A stretch of 64,000 bases of DNA from Candidatus Poseidonia sp. GTDB lineage: Archaea > Thermoplasmatota > Poseidoniia > Poseidoniales > Poseidoniaceae. The position numbers were made by a program, and so were the translations under genes. Positions 26,506-35,125 of the stretch are shown here, piece after piece. Positions within the stretch are counted from its first letter, which is position 1. The number at the start of each line of letters is the position of its first letter. Under the pieces are notes generated by a model. The model made no database searches. It saw only the letters and a list, made by a program, of their open reading frames with translations, and was not told the DNA's origin. The DNA is taken from the NCBI GenBank assembly GCA_016778305.1, contig JADHPT010000010.1, positions 1 to 64,000 of the forward strand. The letters are read 5' to 3'.

Positions 26506-26572
26506 TATGTGGAGTAAAGAGATACAGAGTAAACCAATGTACTCTATATATTGCTATATATTTATAAATAGC
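26506..26572. promoter_or_regulatory. Divergent promoter/operator between phoU-like and pstS remnant
   Basis: This AT-rich stretch has several overlapping TATA-like sequences (tatatattgctatatatttataaatag, about 26545-26570). It also has the inverted repeat agagta-N8-tactct at 26526-26545, and gagtaaa occurs twice (26512 and 26527). The layout suits divergent transcription with an operator recognised by the AbrB-type regulator. Confidence 0.45.
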
Positions 26573-26627
26573 ATCTGCTGTCGATTCCTATGGCCAAAGC
26601 AATTCAGCAAAGAACAACGGGGAACCG

Positions 26628-27207
26628 ATGATGATAATGAACAAAAATGGAATGGCGTAGACAAATGTTCTCACTCTACTGATGGCCAGTTTAGCAGGCT
26701 GTTTGGGTGGAGATGCAGATGTTGATACAGAACAATAGAATATTGGTTCCATGTCTCAAGCGCCAGAGTCAAGCCTACTGCGCTGCGAATTCGGATTACA
26801 CAGTCACTTTAGCATGCGGAGGATCATGTGCTGGCGCATCGAAAGTATGCAGCACTGACACAGACTCCGTCCACATTGGTGACAAGAACGCAATCGGATA
26901 CTTCGGATAGGCGTACTACGAAGAGAATGCAAATTCATTGAGTGTTGCCGCTATTGCAAACGATGACTACCAGGGTGTCCAAGACGCTGGTGGAGCTGTA
27001 ACTCCTGGAGCAAGCACTGTTGCCAACGGCAGCTACGCACCTCTATCCCGATACATCTACATGAACGTCAACAACGACGACTGGGACCTCGTGCGTGGAT
27101 TCATTGCATACGGATACTCCGATGATGGCATGGACCACGTCATGGACGTGGGCTATGTTGCGCTCCCTGAAGCAATGATTGAAGAGATGATTGCTCGAAT
27201 GGGCTGA
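26628..27207 (+). pseudogene. Decayed phosphate-binding lipoprotein gene (pstS remnant)
   Basis: ATG 26628 opens a frame with in-frame TAG at 26658. The same frame then encodes a lipoprotein signal ending MASLAGCLGGDADVD and stops at TAG 26736. After a frameshift, the frame beginning at 26707 gives AANSDYTVTLACGGSCAGAS, then SVHIGD joined directly to NAIGYFG, TAG at 26908 and AYYEENANSL...PLSRYIYMNVNND up to 27207. These pieces match the start and end of PstS. About half the protein is missing between SVHIGD and NAIGYFG. Three stops, a frameshift and a deletion make function very unlikely. Confidence 0.8.
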
Positions 27208-27245
27208 TGAGAAGATAGCCGAAACGAACTTAGGAAGCATCGGGT

Positions 27246-27273
27246 GTAACGGGGCACGCAGTGCCATCGTTAC
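27246..27273. repeat. Hairpin element, copy A
   Basis: An imperfect inverted repeat: gtaacg pairs with cgttac, then ggcac pairs with gtgcc around the loop gca, with a one-by-two internal bulge. It follows the pstS remnant. The same 28 bases recur exactly at 35264-35291, while flanks differ by about one base in five. It could be a terminator-like or mobile palindrome. Confidence 0.75.
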
Positions 27274-27417
27274 CTCGGTGTGGAACAGGGGACTGTTGAA
27301 TGCCTACATTACAGGCATGGTGTGCTTGGTTTAGGGGCTTGCAGTGAGACTTTTTCGTCAAACAATACGAATGTATCAATAATAAGTGCCATAATCGGCA
27401 ACCACACGAGGGTTTTG

Positions 27418-28176
27418 ATGGCTGAATTCAAACGTAAAATTCCTGGCGAGAAAGGATTGCTCATCGCCGTTGAAGGCATGGACGGAAGCGGCAAGTCTAC
27501 GCAAGCAATGCTCCTGGTCAACTGGATTCGAGCGTTAGGTTTGCCGGTTCATCATACAGAATGGAACTCCAGCCCCATTGTTGCTCAAGCAACCAAACAT
27601 GGGAAGGACACGATGCGCCTCAAACCGTTGACGTTCCACATGATTCACGCTGCCGACTTCGCAGATCGATGGAGCAAGCAGATTGAACCGACTTTGGAGG
27701 TCGGTGGCATTGTCATTTGCGACCGCTACAAATTCACCGCCATGGCGCGTGATGGGGCCCGAGGCGTTGGCCAAGCAACCATCGAGGGAACTTACTCGTT
27801 CGCTAGGGAACCCGACATCACCTTATACTTCGATATCCCTCCTGAAATAGGGTATGATCGAATCGTTACGGGTCGCCCAACGCTGAAATTCTATGAAGCT
27901 GGCCTTGATATGGGTTGGACGATGGATCCATTTGAATCCTACAAGATTCTTCAAGGCAAAATTAAGTTGATTTACGATGGTTTAGTCGATCAACAACGAA
28001 TTCTTCGCGTAGATGCGATGGGTTCGGTGGCCGAAGTGCAATCGCGGGTCCGCCAATTGATTGGAAACCACATCGATCTCGACAACATTCAACCCATCGA
28101 TGAAAATGATCGAATGGCGGAAATGACTCGAATGTCCACGTTCGACTGGGCCGCTCTGGAGGCTGAAAATTCATGA
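27418..28176 (+). CDS. tmk: Thymidylate-kinase-like nucleotide kinase (P-loop intact)
   Basis: 252 aa from ATG 27418 (the frame is open from 27280 but lacks support). The P-loop is GMDGSGKS at residues 20-27, and the DR(Y/F) substrate motif is VICDRYKFTAM. ITLYFDIPPEIGYDRI and GRPTLKFYEAG follow, as in dTMP kinases. The C-terminus is about 40 residues longer than the bacterial norm. Its stop overlaps the start of a second kinase-like gene (ATGA), implying coupled synthesis. Confidence 0.8.
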   Translation: MAEFKRKIPGEKGLLIAVEGMDGSGKSTQAMLLVNWIRALGLPVHHTEWNSSPIVAQATKHGKDTMRLKPLTFHMIHAADFADRWSKQIEPTLEVGGIVICDRYKFTAMARDGARGVGQATIEGTYSFAREPDITLYFDIPPEIGYDRIVTGRPTLKFYEAGLDMGWTMDPFESYKILQGKIKLIYDGLVDQQRILRVDAMGSVAEVQSRVRQLIGNHIDLDNIQPIDENDRMAEMTRMSTFDWAALEAENS

Positions 28177-28838
28177 CGGTTAAAGGGAAGTTAATTGTCA
28201 TCGAGGGGCCGGACCATGTTGGTCGCTCCTTACACGCTCGACTACTAAGTGAGCGTTTGAAGGCGTACGGCGTGGCGGTGTCTATCGTCGGTTTGGCCCG
28301 ATCAAATCTTCTTGGGACTCACATCAAAAACACCTCCATAGGGCTTCACCAGTTGAGTTGGCGGACGAGAGCATTGCTCTACGCTACGGACTTGCACGAT
28401 CAATACATACATGATATTGCCCCGCTTCTTTCTGCAGGCTTTGTCGTCATAGCTGACCGATTCACATTGACACCATTGATTCGAGAAAGCATCCGGGGCG
28501 GCGATACAGAATGGATTCAAAATCTTTACAATAACATTCCCGAACCCGACATGACTATCATTCTGCAGGCCGGAGGGCGCCGCCTACTCAATCGGATGAT
28601 GCACAACGATTCGTTGACGCAATTGAATCACTATGAAGCTGGAGCCGATTTGGGCCTCTCACCGTCCATAACCCGTTCGTTCTTGGAATACCAAAAATTG
28701 CTCAAGAAGGCGTTTATGGAGCACGCAACACGTGGACAACATCCCGTAATTCACACGCGTGACACCGTTTCAGACGTCCACAAGAATGTGTGGAAGCACG
28801 TCAAGCCGTGTATCTCACACATGCTTCAGAGCATTTAG
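28173..28838 (+). CDS. Thymidylate-kinase-like paralogue with altered P-loop
   Basis: 221 aa. It aligns by eye with the preceding gene: IVIEGPDHVGRS replaces AVEGMDGSGKS, VIADRF matches VICDRY, and YEAGADLG matches YEAGLDMG. The lysine of Walker A is arginine (GPDHVGRS, residues 12-19) and the preceding Ser-Gly is gone, so ATP hydrolysis may be lost or reduced. Translational coupling suggests a partner subunit or a regulator of the first kinase (inference). Its last 38 bases overlap a convergent gene. Confidence 0.7.
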   Translation: MTVKGKLIVIEGPDHVGRSLHARLLSERLKAYGVAVSIVGLARSNLLGTHIKNTSIGLHQLSWRTRALLYATDLHDQYIHDIAPLLSAGFVVIADRFTLTPLIRESIRGGDTEWIQNLYNNIPEPDMTIILQAGGRRLLNRMMHNDSLTQLNHYEAGADLGLSPSITRSFLEYQKLLKKAFMEHATRGQHPVIHTRDTVSDVHKNVWKHVKPCISHMLQSI

Positions 28839-29241
28839 AAGCCATAGAGCGCAATTTTGAAAGGGGCACTTGAAGTTGTGGCATGGCCGTAGAAATCGCG
28901 TGCCGACTGCTTTTCGGAGGCATCAATTTAGAGCCTATAGCAGCAGCCAATACATCTTGTTTTGACACTGAGTGGCGCTTTTGGGGGTGCCATGCTTCAA
29001 CAGAAATCGACTCGTCTTCAAGATAATCAACGACGATTGCGGGCACCGAGGTAAGGCCGAGGCGAAGGCTTGCATTGTAGCGGTGGTGGCCGTCGAGAAT
29101 CGTCATCGTGGGACGGTCAACGAGGAGTGGTTTGTGAAAATAGTTGTTCGTGTAAATTTTTTGATACATTTCCTCCACACGCTGAGGTCTGATGTGTTCG
29201 TGCGGGCGGAGGTGCGCGATTTCAACCAACTCCCAAGCCAT
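28801..29241 (-). CDS. ParB/Srx-fold protein, SerK-like (possible ADP-dependent serine kinase)
   Basis: 146 aa. The ParB-like N-terminal pattern LRPHEHIRPQRVEEMYQKI is followed by PLLVDRPTMTILDGHHRYNASLRLG. The DGHHR motif is the one seen in archaeal SerK and in SbnI, which phosphorylate free serine. The protein is shorter than Thermococcus SerK (about 240 aa), with a low-complexity basic C-terminus. A nucleic-acid-binding ParB role cannot be excluded. It converges with and overlaps the kinase-like gene by 38 bases. Confidence 0.6.
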   Translation of the reverse strand: MAWELVEIAHLRPHEHIRPQRVEEMYQKIYTNNYFHKPLLVDRPTMTILDGHHRYNASLRLGLTSVPAIVVDYLEDESISVEAWHPQKRHSVSKQDVLAAAIGSKLMPPKSSRHAISTAMPQLQVPLSKLRSMASKCSEACVRYTA

Positions 29242-29264
29242 GAATAATCGATTCTAACGGCCGT

Positions 29265-30416
29265 TCATATTACTTGGGTTGTGCTGAGTTGCTCTCCCAC
29301 CGAGGGATTGTTCTTCGCATTCGCTTGGGAAACATTCGATTGATGTACTGATTCGAGATTGTTCAAAAATTCATGAACCAGTTTGACGGCTTGCGATGTG
29401 CCATTGACGATCTCAGGCCCTCGCTGTCCCGAGCGAGCGCGTTGCAAGGCATCATCGAGATCATCTTCGCTAACCTTCCGGGGATGTATGACCTTGATGT
29501 TGGAGAAGGTTTTCATGGCCAAGACCCCGTTAATTTCCTGTTCTACCTGGCCTGGCTCAGGGAAGCAGAGTGATGGAATTCCAATGCAGCCTACCTCGCC
29601 AAGCAATTGAGTGCCTGCGGTTTGAACCACCCAATCTGCTGCAAGGAGGTCTCGAATGAAACCGTCGTTTGAAATGGGTTGAGGTTCAACATTGTCTGGA
29701 ATTTGCTTTGGGTGATGGCCATACAGTTTCAGTACCAAACCGTGATGTTTTGCATGCGCCGCGAGCGTCGGCAGGTGGTGAAGAACGCTCGTGCGTAGGT
29801 AAGCAATCGCATGCGAGCCTGCTGGAATCCATGCGTCTGGCGTAAATGCTGGCCGAAGCATGGGGCCGAGCAAGTGAGCTGTGGCCTTATTTGCTTCGAG
29901 GTTGAAGCCCTTGGAGACCAAACTCAAATCGGGTCGAGGTGCAAAGATACGGCTGAGAATACGAATGGGAACCAGTTTCAACCGTTGACGTCGGTTTAGA
30001 AGGTGGTTCAACTTCGCATCGACCGAGAATCGTTGAGAGTTGAAGGAAATCAGGGGGACATTTAATCGCCGGGCTACCCTTGCAAATGTTGGCTCAAAAT
30101 CGGTGATCAAAATATCAGGTTTCCATGATTTCAGGTGTCGAATCACGCGCTTCTGTTGTCGCGGGTACGCCAAAATAAACCTCAATGTGGCAAAGCCTGT
30201 CCGTACATATGAAATTCGTTTCCTAACCACCACAAAGCGTGGTGTTTCAAGTTGATGAACATGTTCCATTCCAAACTCTTGTTGGAGAAGTTCAAGCGCG
30301 TCTCCGCATGTAAAAAAGGCGATTTCATGACCGTGCTCTACAAGTCCCTTTGCCAATGTCAACGCACGGGTTGTGTGGCCTCTTCCTTCACCAGCCAGAG
30401 CATAGGCAATCCTCAC
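29265..30416 (-). CDS. GT-B fold glycosyltransferase (MurG/UGT-like)
   Basis: 383 aa. The start RIAYALAGEGRGHTTRALTLAKGLVEHGHEIAF is the Gly-rich loop of GT-B enzymes. The C-terminal half has the nucleotide-sugar region DWVVQTAGTQLLGEVGCIGIPSLCFPEPGQVEQEINGV (the DNGG/HGGxG-like zone with PxxxQxxN). GTG 30416 overlaps the stop of the metallophosphoesterase gene (GTGA). It probably transfers a sugar to a lipid or surface acceptor; acceptor unknown. Confidence 0.78.
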   Translation of the reverse strand: MRIAYALAGEGRGHTTRALTLAKGLVEHGHEIAFFTCGDALELLQQEFGMEHVHQLETPRFVVVRKRISYVRTGFATLRFILAYPRQQKRVIRHLKSWKPDILITDFEPTFARVARRLNVPLISFNSQRFSVDAKLNHLLNRRQRLKLVPIRILSRIFAPRPDLSLVSKGFNLEANKATAHLLGPMLRPAFTPDAWIPAGSHAIAYLRTSVLHHLPTLAAHAKHHGLVLKLYGHHPKQIPDNVEPQPISNDGFIRDLLAADWVVQTAGTQLLGEVGCIGIPSLCFPEPGQVEQEINGVLAMKTFSNIKVIHPRKVSEDDLDDALQRARSGQRGPEIVNGTSQAVKLVHEFLNNLESVHQSNVSQANAKNNPSVGEQLSTTQVI

Positions 30417-31267
30417 TGTGACGCCCCCGAGAAAAGAGCTGGCGTGATCGTAGGGATCCCCAGGCTCTCTTGGCCTTCATAGCGAACGGAAGCCCGTTGT
30501 CGCAACCATTCGATGGTTGTGTTAGGAGGGGCGTAGTGAATCGTGGCCATTGTCCCGTCCATAGCCTCAGAAGTAGCCGTACAAGATTCAACCCAGTCTC
30601 CATCGTTCCAATATTCAATGCCATCAACAAGTTTGAATTCAGCGCGATGTATATGGCCGCACACGACCCCGTCATATCCAAGTCGACGTGCTTCCTCAGT
30701 AACTGTTTTCGAAAATTGGCGGTAAGTTTTGGTGCTGTTCTGCAGCGCTCTACGGGCTGCGGCCGCCAATGACCATGGCTTCATTTTCAACCGTCTACGG
30801 AACCAAGCCACGGGACGATTGAACTTCATGAGCAATTGACAGCCGAGGTGTCCTAAGTGGCACAGAAATTTCGTGTTTCGCATGAACAAATCAAATTCAT
30901 CACCATGAATGACCCAAAGCCGTCGACCGTCGGCGGTGATGTGAACTGCTTGACGTTGGATTGAAATGCCGTTGATTGAAGCATTCGCCCAACTGCGAAA
31001 AGAATCGTCATGGTTTCCAGGAATGTACACGATTTTGGTGCCCCGTTCCGTTTTTTGCAATAGGTTGCGTAGGATGTTGTCACAGTCTTCGTTCCAGGCC
31101 CACTTTCGCCCCAAGACCCATTGATCGATGATATCGCCGACCAAATATATTGTCTCGGCTTCATGAGTTTCCAAAAAAGCAAGGAGTTCTGCAGACTTTA
31201 TTCCACTCAATCCCAAATGCCAATCAGAGAGAAAAAGAGTGCGATAATGTGTTTTCTCTACGTCCAC
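30413..31267 (-). CDS. LpxH-like metallophosphoesterase
   Basis: 284 aa. All calcineurin-type motifs are visible: FLSDWHLG (D-x-H), YLVGDIIDQW (GDxxD), YIPGNHDD (GNHD), VIHGDEFD (GD), and VCGHIHRAEF (GHxH). WNDGDWVES follows, as in UDP-2,3-diacylglucosamine hydrolases. Archaea lack lipid A, so the substrate may be another phospholipid or sugar nucleotide. GTG 31267 has ggggag four bases upstream. It is coupled to the glycosyltransferase. Confidence 0.85.
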   Translation of the reverse strand: MDVEKTHYRTLFLSDWHLGLSGIKSAELLAFLETHEAETIYLVGDIIDQWVLGRKWAWNEDCDNILRNLLQKTERGTKIVYIPGNHDDSFRSWANASINGISIQRQAVHITADGRRLWVIHGDEFDLFMRNTKFLCHLGHLGCQLLMKFNRPVAWFRRRLKMKPWSLAAAARRALQNSTKTYRQFSKTVTEEARRLGYDGVVCGHIHRAEFKLVDGIEYWNDGDWVESCTATSEAMDGTMATIHYAPPNTTIEWLRQRASVRYEGQESLGIPTITPALFSGASQ

Positions 31268-31447
31268 TATCTCCCCTCATGCTATAGAGGCCCCTGAACA
31301 TGTTAGGTTATTGGTGAGGAGTCTTTAGAACCATATAGAGAAGTATTGATTTGACTCAATCATTCAAAACATAACGTTTGACACGGTAAGGGAGCACCTG
31401 CTAGCCCATTCGAACAGAGGGTGGCCTCTGATTGTTCTCGTTGCTGC

Positions 31448-34400
31448 TCAAACCAAGGGTTGGAGGATGGCTACGGTTCCCGAGACCTCGTGAGCCACGA
31501 CGAGCATGGCTGCACCGTTGGGGCTGTCTGCCGCCGAGATGAAGTCCAAGCCCTCAGGGCTTACGTGGTCGGGGAGGTAGATGTACTGGTCGAACACGGG
31601 TGCGGTTGGATCGCTCACATCGTACACGAGGATGCCACCGGCTCGCTCGAGACCCACAAAGGCGTAGGTCTTGCCAAAGGCTTCACCGACAACCACGCCT
31701 TCGGGCTCTGCACCCTTGTCATCGTTTCGACTCTGCGTATACCCGTTGATGTATTCGCCATGGGAGACCATCAGCGCACTGATGCTATCTCCGCTGTCCC
31801 ACACCAAGGCGCCGTTGCTGTCCCAGATGCTGAAGGAACGGGTGCCGTAGGAACAGATGAAGTCCAAGTCGCCATCACCATCGGTGTCGCCGCAGGTGGT
31901 GGTGGTCTTCAGTCGTCCAAGGTTCTCGTCGAGGAGAAGGTCGGCTTCGTTGGGGAAGACGGTGTCATCAAGGTCCAAATCGTCCAGGCGGACTTCTTCA
32001 GAGTAGCCGTCGTAGTCTCGTGCATCACCTTCGTTGGCAGTCACATAGTATGTCTGCCCACCAACTGTGTAGCTGGAGATGGCGTCGGGCATGGGCATGC
32101 CGAAGATGTTGTTGTAACTCTGGAGGTTAACACCATCGTCTCTGTCGGAGAAGTCATACATGCCGAGGCTGTAATCCTTCATTCCCATGGAAACAATGCT
32201 GGTGACGGACAAAGAAGACAGGTCAACCTTCGCAAAGGCGTTGTTTTCTTGAAGCACCACCATGGCATGAGTTCCATCAGGGCTCATGGCAATGTATTCA
32301 GGTTCCAAGTCCTCACTGAGGTTGGCATTGGGACCGAAGATTCGAACACCGCTTTGGGTCAACGTCGTCAACTGAGATTCGAAGGCGTTGAAGTTGATTT
32401 GGGTCACATTTGCCTGGGAGAGCGCAGCGGCATCCCCGCCGGACAGGTCCACGTAGGTCAAGGTACCTTCTGGGTCGATCGTGTAATCGTCGTTGGGTTC
32501 TCCTTCGTTGGCAACCAAAACGCCAGCGCCATCAGGCGTGAAGGTCAACATGTCCGGTAGAGCTCCAGCAATCACGGTGGAAACCATGTTTCCGTCGGTG
32601 TCAAAGAACATCACGTGTCCAGCGTCCTGTTTACTCATGCCTGAGCCTTCCTCGCCAACGCCTGCGACGGCTACAGCGACCAATCCATTGTGGACGTCAA
32701 CGCTGTTGGGCTCGCCGTTGGTGATGCTAAGACGGTGCAAGAGGTACGGGTCAGTTGGGTTGGACATGTCAAGAATGTCAATGGAGCCGGTCACGGCATT
32801 CACAACGAAACTGCGGTGGCTTCCCGCATCGTAAGCGGAAATCTCACTCGCGCCTTCACCAAGTCCGCTGTCGTACTGGCCAACAAGCGTCCAGTGAACG
32901 TCAGAGTCGCCCATCACGTTGAGTTGGTTGCCGCAATCGACGGCGAGGTGTGCACCGGTGTCTGATGCTAGACAGGGTTGGTCGTCGCCGGGTGCGTGAG
33001 AAGGTACGCTTTGGTGGACCGGGCTGATGATGGCAATGGTCCCTGACACTTCGTTGGCGACCAACAACAACGGTTGGTTGGTGGGGCTGTCGGAAGCGTC
33101 AACGAAGGTCAATCCTTCTGGACTCACGTGGTTCGGGAAGGTGATGTACTGGTCAAACATGGCGCGGGATGGGTTGGTCAGGTCGTACACCATCACACCT
33201 CCGGCTCGCTCAAGACCGAGGAAGGCATAATCCGTGCCATCGTAGGAACCCGTCGTGACGCCTTCGGGCTCTGCACCCTTGTCGTCGTTGCGGGAAGCAG
33301 TGTATCCGTTGATGTATTCGCCATAGGTTTGGGTCAGGTGGGAGATTTGGTCTCCAGTGTCAAACACCAATTCGCCATTAGCATCCCAAATGGTCATGGA
33401 GCGGGCACCGTAGCCAACGATCTCCTCGTGCTCACCATCACCGTCATGGTCGCCATCGGCGATGCTGACTTTGAGGCGGCCAAGGTTCTCGTCGAGGAGG
33501 AGTTCGGTTTGAGCTGCAGCATCGTAGCCGCGCTCGGACCAGTAGGTGGCGTTGAGGGTCAAATCATTTCCGCGAACTTCGTCGGTGTAGCCTGGCTCGC
33601 CTTCGTACTCTCGTCCATCGCCTTCGTTGGCGGTCACGATGTAGTCGTTTCCACCGGAGTTGAACAGAGCAATGGCATCAGGCATGTACATCGACGACAC
33701 AGGTTGTCCACAGGTGAACTCAACGCCGCCATCACGGTCGCTCAAGTCGTAGCAACCCTGTGAGTAATCTTTGGTACCGAGGGCAACAATCGAGTCCAAT
33801 TCCATGTCTTCCAAATCAAAAATACCGAAGGCGTTGTTTTCTTGGAAGGCGATGTAAGCGGTCGAGTCGTCGGTTGAAACAGCGATGTACTCGGGTTCAA
33901 GGTCTTGAGCCACTGTTGAGCTGCCGGGGTTGGCGTATAAGCGCACACCGGCGTCGATCAAGGCCGCTCGCTGGTCGTTGAATGACGTAAAGTTGACTTG
34001 AGTGACGGTCCCTGTGGCAACTTCGACGACGGTCATCGACCCTTCTGGGTCAACGTCATAGTCGTCATTGGGCTGGCCTTCGTTAGCGGACAGGATGTAG
34101 TCGCCGCTGTGTGTGAAGGTGACCATGTCTGGAAGGACACCCGCTTCGAACGCATTCAGGAAGACACCTGCTGTAGAGTAGGTCAAGATGTGGCCGTTGG
34201 CCATGTCGTCGGACCCGTTGGCCACCGCCATAGCAACGACACCGTTGCTGATGGCGATGCTGTTTGGCTCACCGTAGGAAGACACATCGATGGTTTGGAT
34301 GTGCGATGGTGCGTGGGGATCGTCGAGGGAAATCATGTCCACGGAAGAATCAACGGCGTTCACGTAGAAGGCTGTGTTGGAAGCGGCATCGTAGGTGACG

Positions 34401-35005
34401 ATTTCAGCGTAGCCTTCACATTCGTCCTCGCCCATGTCGCATCCCTCAGGGGACGCTTGGAAACTGCCGATCTCAACCCAGGTGAGCATCGACGAGTCGT
34501 GATGGCGGAACGTCAGCGACGAACCACAATCAACGACGGTGGAGTACTGGGAATCGTGCAAGGCTCGGTCTGCACAGCCGGTTGCGTCAGCACCATCAGC
34601 GCCGTCAACACCATTGGAACCATCAGCACCGTCTGCACCATTGGAACCATCAGCACCGTCGGAACCATCAGCACCGTCTGCACCATTGGAACCATCAGCA
34701 CCGTCGGAACCATCAGCTCCGTCTGCACCGCTCGATCCATCAGCTCCTGCAGCACCGTCGCACACTGCTTGTGTGAAGGTGATTTCAGAGGTGGAGAGGG
34801 TTCCGTCGCCGTCGGCGTCCAGGCCGGAGTGAATCAGGGTCCCGCCGTTCGCACAGTCGGAGGTACTTGCGCCTTCGAGAGACACAAGGGTGGTTTGAAC
34901 CACGCTGGTTTGATCGTTATTGTCTTCGCTGCCCTCCAAACACCCAGCAAGAGTGGTAGAGGTAATCAGTAGGGCTATCAACAAGAGAGCAAGGCTTCTT
35001 CGCAT
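31448..35005 (-). CDS. Lipoprotein with collagen-like linker and two choice-of-anchor-I-type propellers
   Basis: 1185 aa. A signal peptide ends in lipobox TLAGC (Cys about 21), followed by a Thr/Ser region and a Gly-Ala-Asp / Gly-Ser-Asp/Asn linker (about 86-140). Two homologous halves follow (about 155-665 and 690-1185). Each has ITNGEPNSVDVHNGLVA-type strands, VANEGEPNDDY, LEPEYIA, QENNAF, YVTANEGD.R(D/E)Y, RNDDKGAEPEGV and a VSPEGL...HEVSGT end. This is the choice-of-anchor-I / esterase-like propeller family. EPND and NEGD loops may bind calcium. It is a surface-anchored protein, perhaps a phosphatase or adhesin; function unproven. Confidence 0.8.
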   Translation of the reverse strand: MRRSLALLLIALLITSTTLAGCLEGSEDNNDQTSVVQTTLVSLEGASTSDCANGGTLIHSGLDADGDGTLSTSEITFTQAVCDGAAGADGSSGADGADGSDGADGSNGADGADGSDGADGSNGADGADGSNGVDGADGADATGCADRALHDSQYSTVVDCGSSLTFRHHDSSMLTWVEIGSFQASPEGCDMGEDECEGYAEIVTYDAASNTAFYVNAVDSSVDMISLDDPHAPSHIQTIDVSSYGEPNSIAISNGVVAMAVANGSDDMANGHILTYSTAGVFLNAFEAGVLPDMVTFTHSGDYILSANEGQPNDDYDVDPEGSMTVVEVATGTVTQVNFTSFNDQRAALIDAGVRLYANPGSSTVAQDLEPEYIAVSTDDSTAYIAFQENNAFGIFDLEDMELDSIVALGTKDYSQGCYDLSDRDGGVEFTCGQPVSSMYMPDAIALFNSGGNDYIVTANEGDGREYEGEPGYTDEVRGNDLTLNATYWSERGYDAAAQTELLLDENLGRLKVSIADGDHDGDGEHEEIVGYGARSMTIWDANGELVFDTGDQISHLTQTYGEYINGYTASRNDDKGAEPEGVTTGSYDGTDYAFLGLERAGGVMVYDLTNPSRAMFDQYITFPNHVSPEGLTFVDASDSPTNQPLLLVANEVSGTIAIISPVHQSVPSHAPGDDQPCLASDTGAHLAVDCGNQLNVMGDSDVHWTLVGQYDSGLGEGASEISAYDAGSHRSFVVNAVTGSIDILDMSNPTDPYLLHRLSITNGEPNSVDVHNGLVAVAVAGVGEEGSGMSKQDAGHVMFFDTDGNMVSTVIAGALPDMLTFTPDGAGVLVANEGEPNDDYTIDPEGTLTYVDLSGGDAAALSQANVTQINFNAFESQLTTLTQSGVRIFGPNANLSEDLEPEYIAMSPDGTHAMVVLQENNAFAKVDLSSLSVTSIVSMGMKDYSLGMYDFSDRDDGVNLQSYNNIFGMPMPDAISSYTVGGQTYYVTANEGDARDYDGYSEEVRLDDLDLDDTVFPNEADLLLDENLGRLKTTTTCGDTDGDGDLDFICSYGTRSFSIWDSNGALVWDSGDSISALMVSHGEYINGYTQSRNDDKGAEPEGVVVGEAFGKTYAFVGLERAGGILVYDVSDPTAPVFDQYIYLPDHVSPEGLDFISAADSPNGAAMLVVAHEVSGTVAILQPLV
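34591..34755 (-). repeat. 45-bp tandem repeats encoding a collagen-like linker
   Basis: About three and a half copies of a 45-base unit, each made of 9-base Gly-x-Asp/Ser triplets, encode GADGSDGADGSNGAD blocks. All differences keep the frame and the Gly periodicity. It lies between the lipobox region and the first propeller. Confidence 0.85.
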
Positions 35006-35125
35006 GATTTTTCATTTCTTACGATAACCATGATTCTTCTATACGAATTCTATTGGAGACGATATTACCCTCAATAGTACTATTTTGATTAAGTCTCAAG
35101 CGTCCGTTGGCAAAACAAGAACGAC

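Noticed and set aside
26628-27207. Amber codons in pstS read as pyrrolysine
   Set aside because: The remnant also has a frameshift and a deletion, and TAG serves as the normal stop of intact genes such as hflX and the GalU-like gene. No pyl genes are visible.
31421-34972. Long open frames on the plus strand (for example 31421-32560 and 33998-34972)
   Set aside because: They are antisense to the propeller lipoprotein and follow its codon periodicity; the minus-strand frame has signal peptide, lipobox and domain motifs.
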